This document shows, piece after piece, positions 59,153 through 64,000 of a stretch of DNA of 64,000 bases (the first letter of the stretch is position 1; every line of letters begins with the position of its first letter). Made by a program: the position numbers and the translations under genes. Below the pieces are notes generated by a model. It was given only the letters and a program-made list of their open reading frames with translations, was not told the DNA's origin and made no database searches. The stretch lies in assembly GCF_013186535.1 (NCBI RefSeq), contig NZ_JABMCZ010000001.1, positions 124,001-188,000 on the forward strand, in the 5' to 3' direction. This stretch comes from Nocardia terpenica (lineage in GTDB: Bacteria > Actinomycetota > Actinomycetes > Mycobacteriales > Mycobacteriaceae).

Positions 59153-60516
59153 CCGAGGCCGTGTCCGTGGCCAGACCGAACGGAGCGTTCGGCTCCGATC
59201 ACCCGATCGGTGTGGTGGTGCTCGGTATGGGCAACGTCGGGACCGAGGTCGTGCGGATTCTGCGCGACAACGCCGACGATCTGCGGCAGCGCGTGGGCGC
59301 GCCGCTGGCGCTGCGCGGTGTCGCGGTGCGCCGGCTCGACGTCGATCGCGGCATTCCCGCCGAACTGCTCACCACCGATGCCGAGAGCCTGGTCACCCGC
59401 CCCGACGTCGATCTGGTGATCGAGGTGATGGGCGGCATCGACCCGGCCCGCTCGCTGATCACCGCGGCGCTCAACGCCGGAAAATCGGTGGTGACCGCGA
59501 ACAAGGCCCTGCTCGCCGACTACACCGGCGAACTGGCCGCCGCCGCCGAGCGCAGCCGCGCCGACCTGTACTTCGAGGCCGCCGTCGCCGGGGCGATCCC
59601 GGTGGTGCGCCCGCTGATCCAGTCGCTGTCCGGCGACCGGGTCAACCGGGTGGTCGGAATCGTCAACGGCACAACGAATTTCATCCTGTCCGCGATGGAC
59701 GAGACCGGCGCCGACTACGCCGAGACGCTGGCCGAGGCCACCCGCCTGGGCTACGCCGAGGCCGACCCGACCGCCGACGTCGAGGGCTACGACGCCGCCG
59801 CCAAGGCCGCCATCCTGGCCTCGCTGGCCTTCCACACCCGGGTCACCGCCGCCGACGTCTACCGTGAGGGCATCTCCCGGATCAGCGCCGAGGATCTGGA
59901 GACCGCCGCGGCCGTGGGCTGCACCGTCAAGCTGCTCGCCATCTGCGAGCGGGTCCCCGCCGGTCCGGGCGAGCCCGGGCCGAAAGAGGGTGGCAAGGAA
60001 CGGATTTCGGTGCGGGTGTATCCGGCGCTGATCCCGCGCAAGCATCCGCTGTCGTCGGTGAACGGCGCGTTCAACGCGATCGTGGTGGAGGCCGACAATG
60101 CCGGGCGGCTGATGTTCTACGGCCAGGGCGCCGGTGGCGCACCGACCGCGGCGGCCGTGATGGGCGACCTGGTGATGGCCGCGCGCAACAAGTTCTACAG
60201 TGGCCGCGCCCCGGGCGAATCGGTTTATGCTGAGCTGCCGATAGCGCCGATCGGCGACACACCGACCCGCTACCACGTCAACCTGCAGGTTGCCGACCGC
60301 ATCGGGGTGCTGCAGGCGGTGGCCGGGGAGTTCGCCAAGCACGGCGTCAGCATCTCGACGGTCCGCCAGGAGGGACACGGCGCGGGCGCTCGACTGGTCG
60401 TGGTCACCCACCACGCGGAGGAGTCGGCGCTGGCCGATACCGTGGCCGCGCTCGCCGAATTGGAATCCGTCACGTCCGTGACCAGCGTCTTGAGATTGGA
60501 AGGCACCGAGGAATGA
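59149..60516 (+). CDS. hom: Homoserine dehydrogenase
   Basis: 455 residues, ATGA overlap with lysA. NAD(P)-binding GVVVLGMGNVGTEVVRIL, catalytic region VVTANKALLADYTGELAAAA and GIVNGTTNFILSAMDETG, and AEADPTADVEGYDAAAKAAI. C-terminal ACT domain from about residue 365 (VADRIGVLQAVAGEFAKHGV), the site of threonine feedback. Reduces aspartate semialdehyde to homoserine. Confidence 0.97.
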   Translation: MTEAVSVARPNGAFGSDHPIGVVVLGMGNVGTEVVRILRDNADDLRQRVGAPLALRGVAVRRLDVDRGIPAELLTTDAESLVTRPDVDLVIEVMGGIDPARSLITAALNAGKSVVTANKALLADYTGELAAAAERSRADLYFEAAVAGAIPVVRPLIQSLSGDRVNRVVGIVNGTTNFILSAMDETGADYAETLAEATRLGYAEADPTADVEGYDAAAKAAILASLAFHTRVTAADVYREGISRISAEDLETAAAVGCTVKLLAICERVPAGPGEPGPKEGGKERISVRVYPALIPRKHPLSSVNGAFNAIVVEADNAGRLMFYGQGAGGAPTAAAVMGDLVMAARNKFYSGRAPGESVYAELPIAPIGDTPTRYHVNLQVADRIGVLQAVAGEFAKHGVSISTVRQEGHGAGARLVVVTHHAEESALADTVAALAELESVTSVTSVLRLEGTEE

Positions 60517-61646
60517 GTACGACGGGAGCGGAGGCCCCGGCCAAAAGCGCGCCGGGGACAGCTGGTGGCAGCGCGCCGGGGCAGGTACACACGGCCTGGC
60601 CGGGGCTGATCGCGGCTTATCGCGATCGGCTGGCGGTCGGAGCCGACTGGGAGCCGGTCACGTTGTTCGAGGGCGGGACGCCGCTGGTGCCCGCGCATCA
60701 CCTGTCCGAGCTCACCGGCTGCGAGGTCTACCTCAAGGTCGAGGGGGCCAATCCGACCGGTTCCTTCAAGGACCGCGGCATGACCATGGCGATGACCGAC
60801 GCCCGGGCCCGCGGCCAGAAGGCGGTGCTGTGCGCCTCCACCGGCAACACCTCGGCATCGGCCGCCGCCTACGCCACCCGCGCCGGCATGCACTGCGCGG
60901 TGCTGATCCCGCAGGGCAAGATCGCCATGGGCAAGCTGGCCCAGGCGGTCATGCTCGGCGCCGAGATCATCCAGGTGCAGGGCAATTTCGACGACTGCCT
61001 GGAGCTGGCCCGCAAGGTGACCGCGGAATTCCCCGAGGTCGGCCTGGTGAACTCGGTGAACCCGGCCCGCATCGAGGGCCAGAAGACCGCGGCCTTCGAG
61101 ATCTGCGACGTGCTCGGCAAGGCCCCGGACGTGCACGCGCTGCCCGTCGGCAACGCGGGGAACATCACCGCGTACTGGAAGGGCTACAGCGAGTATCACG
61201 CCGACGGCATCACGACCGGTCGCCCGCGCATGCTCGGCGTGCAGGCCGCCGGCGCGGCGCCGCTGGTCAACGGCGCGCCGGTGAAGAATCCGGAAACGAT
61301 CGCCACCGCCATCCGCATCGGCGCGCCCGCGTCGTGGAACGGCGCGGTCGCCGCCAGGGACGAGTCCGGTGGCGCGTTCCGGGCCGCCACCGACGAGGAG
61401 ATCCTCGCCGCCTACCGCCTGATCGCGGGCACCGAGGGCGTCTTCGTCGAGCCCGCCTCCGCCGCGAGCGTGGCGGGCCTGCTGGCCGCCCGCGCGGAGG
61501 GTTGGCTGGACGCCGGGCTGACCGTGGTCTGCACGGTGACCGGCAACGGCCTCAAGGATCCCGATACCGCGCTCGCGGGAATGCCCGAGGTGCAGGCGAT
61601 TCCGGTCGACCCGATCGCCGTGGCCCGCAAACTAGAGCTGGGCTGA
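60513..61646 (+). CDS. thrC: Threonine synthase
   Basis: 377 residues, ATGA overlap with hom. PLP lysine in GANPTGSFKDRGMTMAM, phosphate-binding loop VLCASTGNTSASAAAY, and VGNAGNITAYWKGY. Converts O-phosphohomoserine to threonine. The first about 25 residues (TTGAEAPAKSAPGTAGGS...) are a low-complexity extension containing a 19-base match to the intergenic palindrome at 6886-6904; family similarity begins at about residue 28 (AWPGLIAAYRDRL). Confidence 0.96.
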   Translation: MSTTGAEAPAKSAPGTAGGSAPGQVHTAWPGLIAAYRDRLAVGADWEPVTLFEGGTPLVPAHHLSELTGCEVYLKVEGANPTGSFKDRGMTMAMTDARARGQKAVLCASTGNTSASAAAYATRAGMHCAVLIPQGKIAMGKLAQAVMLGAEIIQVQGNFDDCLELARKVTAEFPEVGLVNSVNPARIEGQKTAAFEICDVLGKAPDVHALPVGNAGNITAYWKGYSEYHADGITTGRPRMLGVQAAGAAPLVNGAPVKNPETIATAIRIGAPASWNGAVAARDESGGAFRAATDEEILAAYRLIAGTEGVFVEPASAASVAGLLAARAEGWLDAGLTVVCTVTGNGLKDPDTALAGMPEVQAIPVDPIAVARKLELG

Positions 61647-61647
61647 C

Positions 61648-62625
61648 ATGCACTCGCGTGAGGGGCAGCTGCTGACCCGGACCCTGCCCGCCGGTATCGA
61701 GGTTCTCGCGCGGGTGCCCGCGTCCAGCGCCAATCTGGGTCCGGGCTTCGACTCGCTGGGCATCGCGCTCGGCCTGTACGACGAGATCGAGGTCCGAACG
61801 ACCGGGTCCGGACTGACGATCCGGGTGGAGGGCGAGGGCGCCGACGACGTGCCTTGGGGCCCTTCGCATCTCGTGGTGCGGGCGATCGAGCGCGGCCTGG
61901 AGTCGGCGGGGGTCTGGGCCGACGGCCTGGATGTGGTGTGCCGCAACGTGATTCCGCACTCGCGTGGACTGGGGTCCTCCGCGTCCGCGGTGGTGGGCGG
62001 GCTGGCCGCCGGTCGCGGGCTGGCCGCCCGCTTCGATCCGGAGCTGGCCTGCGACGATGCCGAATTGGTGCAGCTGGCTTCGGAATTCGAGGGGCATCCC
62101 GACAACGCGTCCGCCAGCGTCCTGGGCGGCATCGTGGTGTCGTGGACCGAAACCGATCGCCCCGCCGATCTGGGTGCGGGCATCGCCGACCACACGCGCT
62201 CCTACCGCGCGGTACGGCTGGATCCGCATCCCGCGATTCGCGCGACCGTCGTGGTCCCCGAGGAACGGTCGTCGACCGCGCACACGCGCGGCCTGCTGCC
62301 GGAAATGGTGCCGCACGGCGACGCCGCGTTCAATGCCAGTCGCGCCGCATTGGCGGTAGTGGCCTTGACGCAGCGCCCGGACCTGCTGCTACCCGCCACG
62401 GCGGACCGGCTGCATCAGGGGTATCGATCCGCGGCCCTGCCCTTGACAACCGCGTGGATCGCGCGATTGCGCGAGGCGGGAATTGCGGCCATGGTCTCCG
62501 GTGCGGGACCGACCGTACTGGCTCTGCACACCGGTGAATTCCCGGCCGAACTGCGCGAACTCGCGGCGGCGGACGGACTTCGAGTGATCGAACCGACAAT
62601 TTCCGAGGGTGTGCGCGTGGACTGA
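61648..62625 (+). CDS. thrB: Homoserine kinase
   Basis: 325 residues, ATG 61648 one base after thrC. GHMP motif 1 ARVPASSANLGPGFDSLGIA, ATP loop PHSRGLGSSASAVVGGLAAG (about residues 106-125) and motif 3 AAMVSGAGPTVLALH. Phosphorylates homoserine for threonine synthase. A 7-bp stem (62631-62647) lies six bases after the stop. Confidence 0.96.
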   Translation: MHSREGQLLTRTLPAGIEVLARVPASSANLGPGFDSLGIALGLYDEIEVRTTGSGLTIRVEGEGADDVPWGPSHLVVRAIERGLESAGVWADGLDVVCRNVIPHSRGLGSSASAVVGGLAAGRGLAARFDPELACDDAELVQLASEFEGHPDNASASVLGGIVVSWTETDRPADLGAGIADHTRSYRAVRLDPHPAIRATVVVPEERSSTAHTRGLLPEMVPHGDAAFNASRAALAVVALTQRPDLLLPATADRLHQGYRSAALPLTTAWIARLREAGIAAMVSGAGPTVLALHTGEFPAELRELAAADGLRVIEPTISEGVRVD

Positions 62626-62630
62626 CGGCG

Positions 62631-62647
62631 TGCCTGCCTTGCAGGCA
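62631..62647 (+). terminator. Short hairpin after thrB
   Basis: TGCCTGC (62631-62637), loop CTT, GCAGGCA (62641-62647). Only TTC follows, so intrinsic termination would be weak. The stem overlaps the TTGCAG of the rho promoter candidate, so the two may influence each other. Confidence 0.4.
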
Positions 62648-62667
62648 TTCCGAGTGGGGGCTATCCT
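62639..62667 (+). promoter_or_regulatory. Candidate rho promoter
   Basis: TTGCAG (62639-62644), a 17-base spacer and TATCCT (62662-62667). It would give a leader of about 270 bases before the rho start, long enough for regulation of rho. Confidence 0.4.
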
Positions 62668-62945
62668 GAGCGAGTCCGTACATCGTGCGCGTCAGACGCC
62701 GGTGCTTCATCAGGGCAATCGCTCCAGCAGGCTCCTTGCTCAGATTCGAGACATGGATCGCGAATCTCGGGGGTAGCACTGGAATGATCACTCCCACCTT
62801 TATGAACCGGTGGCTGTGACCACGTGGTGATGGCCGCCGGTCCGGCGGGGCAGGCGATACGGCATCCGAGCTCGGCATGGTGATCGGGCTTCGGGACGAA
62901 ACCCTCGAATAAGCACACGGCAATCGAGGGAAGGAAAGGATCTCC
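62668..62945 (+). promoter_or_regulatory. Long rho leader with hairpins and tiny ORFs
   Basis: The 320-base gap between thrB and rho has no real gene. It contains tiny ORFs 62784-62819 (11 codons) and 62877-62912 (11 codons), the palindrome ACCACGTGGT (62819-62828) and a hairpin CCGCC/GGCGG (62834-62848). Long rho leaders control rho in enterobacteria; a similar role here is inference. Confidence 0.4.
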
Positions 62946-64000
62946 GTGACAGATACGGACCTGCTCGCGACACCCGGGATGGAAACGGATGCACGTTCCT
63001 CGGGCGGCCGCGAAAGTGACTCCGGACAGATTTCGAAGATGAGCGAACAAACTGACGTCGCACGATCGGGGCTGACTGGAATGTTGTTGCCGCAGTTGCG
63101 TGCACTTGCCGGAGAGCTCGGTATCCGAGGGACATCCGGTATGCGTAAGGGCGATCTGATCGCCGCCATCAAGGAAAATCAGGCCTCGCCCGGCAAGGCC
63201 ACGCGCGGCCGGTCCGAGGCGAAATCCGACGAGGCGAAGCCGGCGGCACGGGCCGCCGAGGCGCCGTCGACCGGTGGGGAGTCCGCTTCGACGAAGGCCG
63301 AGACCAAGACCGCCGACGGCAAGGGCAAGGCCGAGAAGGCGTCCGCCCGGGGCGAGCAGCAGACGCTCGACGGCGTGGGCGCGGACAAGCCCGCCGAGAG
63401 CGCCCCCGCCAAGTCGGAGGGCTCGGAAAGCGCTGGGCGACCGGCCGATTCGGGTGAGGACACGGGCCGCGACGCCGGCCAGCGTGGCCGCGGCCGCCAG
63501 CGCCGGGGCCGCGAGCAGCGCGCCGCCGCCGCGACGGCCACCGCCGAGGCCCCGGCCGAGGCGAAGACCGAGGCGCCCGCCGCCGACACCAAGCCGGAGC
63601 AGGAGGGCGGCGAGCGCCGCCGCGATCGCAACCAGCAGAACGGCGGCCAGAACAACCAGGCCAACCAGAACGGCCGCGGCGGCGACCGCGACCGCGGTGG
63701 CGACGACGACGAGTCCGGCCGCGGCCGGCGCGGTCGCCGGTTCCGGGAGCGGCGTCGCGGGCGTGACCGCGAGGGCGGCGGCGGTGGTGGCGAGAGCCGC
63801 GAGGTCGAGATCCGCGAGGACGACGTCCTGCAGCCGGTCGCCGGCATCCTGGACGTGCTCGACAACTACGCGTTCGTGCGCACCTCCGGCTACCTGGCCG
63901 GACCGAACGACGTGTACGTCTCGATGAACCTGGTCCGCAAGAACGGCCTGCGCCGCGGTGACGCCATCACCGGTGCGGTGCGCGCGCCCCGCGACGGCGA
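62946..64000 (+). CDS. rho: Transcription termination factor Rho, N-terminal part
   Basis: GTG 62946 with GGAAAGGA at 62933-62940; the frame is open to the window end (351 codons visible). The Rho N-terminal helical domain is at about 37-75 (TGMLLPQLRALAGELGIRGT, GMRKGDLIAAIKENQ). Next is a disordered insertion of about 190 residues rich in Lys/Ala/Glu then Arg/Gly/Asn/Gln (GQNNQANQNGRGGDRDRGGD), typical of actinobacterial Rho and able to bind RNA or drive condensation. The RNA-binding cold-shock domain begins near residue 298 (GILDVLDNYAFVRTSGYLAG). The ATPase domain is outside the window. Confidence 0.95.
   Translation, partial: MTDTDLLATPGMETDARSSGGRESDSGQISKMSEQTDVARSGLTGMLLPQLRALAGELGIRGTSGMRKGDLIAAIKENQASPGKATRGRSEAKSDEAKPAARAAEAPSTGGESASTKAETKTADGKGKAEKASARGEQQTLDGVGADKPAESAPAKSEGSESAGRPADSGEDTGRDAGQRGRGRQRRGREQRAAAATATAEAPAEAKTEAPAADTKPEQEGGERRRDRNQQNGGQNNQANQNGRGGDRDRGGDDDESGRGRRGRRFRERRRGRDREGGGGGGESREVEIREDDVLQPVAGILDVLDNYAFVRTSGYLAGPNDVYVSMNLVRKNGLRRGDAITGAVRAPRDG

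Overview
The window is high-GC actinobacterial chromosome, most likely Nocardia or a close mycolate-containing relative. The indicators are a complete mce lipid-import operon, an MmpS/MmpL pair, DUF3558 lipoproteins, a mycothiol-type maleylpyruvate isomerase fold, a meso-diaminopimelate decarboxylase, a Rho with a long basic N-terminal insertion, several leaderless GTG/ATG starts and many TetR-like regulators. The species call is inference from gene content and style, not from a marker gene.

Layout. 1-1243: end of a hypothetical gene and an Ala/Pro-rich exported protein. 1337-6774: tightly overlapping valine-catabolic operon (mmsA, acyl-CoA dehydrogenase, 3-hydroxyisobutyryl-CoA hydrolase, mmsB, enoyl-CoA hydratase). 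6801-6910: tandem repeat running into a nested palindrome. 6964-11331: two DUF3558 lipoproteins, an Hsp70-like membrane protein, a MarR regulator, tRNA-Cys and a Tat-type metallophosphoesterase. 11467-15121: ferric-iron ABC transporter. 15246-18989: FAD monooxygenase, AraC regulator and two TetR regulators with clear operator-like palindromes. 19041-21090: a possible SdpAB-like export/maturation pair (DUF5819 plus HTTM membrane protein) followed by a small secreted peptide, behind a near-perfect 38-bp palindrome. 21134-22185: two small unknown ORFs, a decayed amidase and its AtzG-like partner.

22392-25717: mycothiol-dependent enzyme, SnoaL-like protein, TetR and an AarF/ABC1 kinase. 25639-33969 (minus strand): the mce operon yrbEA-yrbEB-mceA-F plus an Mce-associated protein, divergent from a plus-strand set with a SnoaL-like protein, cytochrome P450, [3Fe-4S] ferredoxin and AveC-like membrane protein (34205-37441). 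37666-40273: Lys-rich secreted protein, CPBP protease and NAD(P)-binding protein. 40405-45316: IS110 remnant, methyltransferase, CoA-transferase remnant and MmpL/MmpS. 45338-46363: AurF-like diiron oxygenase. 46510-48049: secreted ADP-ribosyltransferase with a candidate immunity protein. 48364-53904: sulfide-oxidation cluster (SQR, GntR regulator, TauE/SafE exporter, persulfide dioxygenase-rhodanese, sulfite oxidase). 54063-55864: tRNA-Arg, DUF305 and DUF3105 proteins. 55991-64000: argS-lysA-hom-thrC-thrB-rho, the conserved actinobacterial aspartate-family block.

The most interesting material is (i) the DUF5819/HTTM/small-peptide locus, (ii) the secreted ADP-ribosyltransferase and its partner, whose upstream regions share a TCTAC...GTAGA-type dyad with (i), and (iii) a sulfide-to-sulfate pathway that appears to be controlled by a GntR/UTRA regulator through a perfect 13-bp inverted repeat overlapping the SQR start codon.
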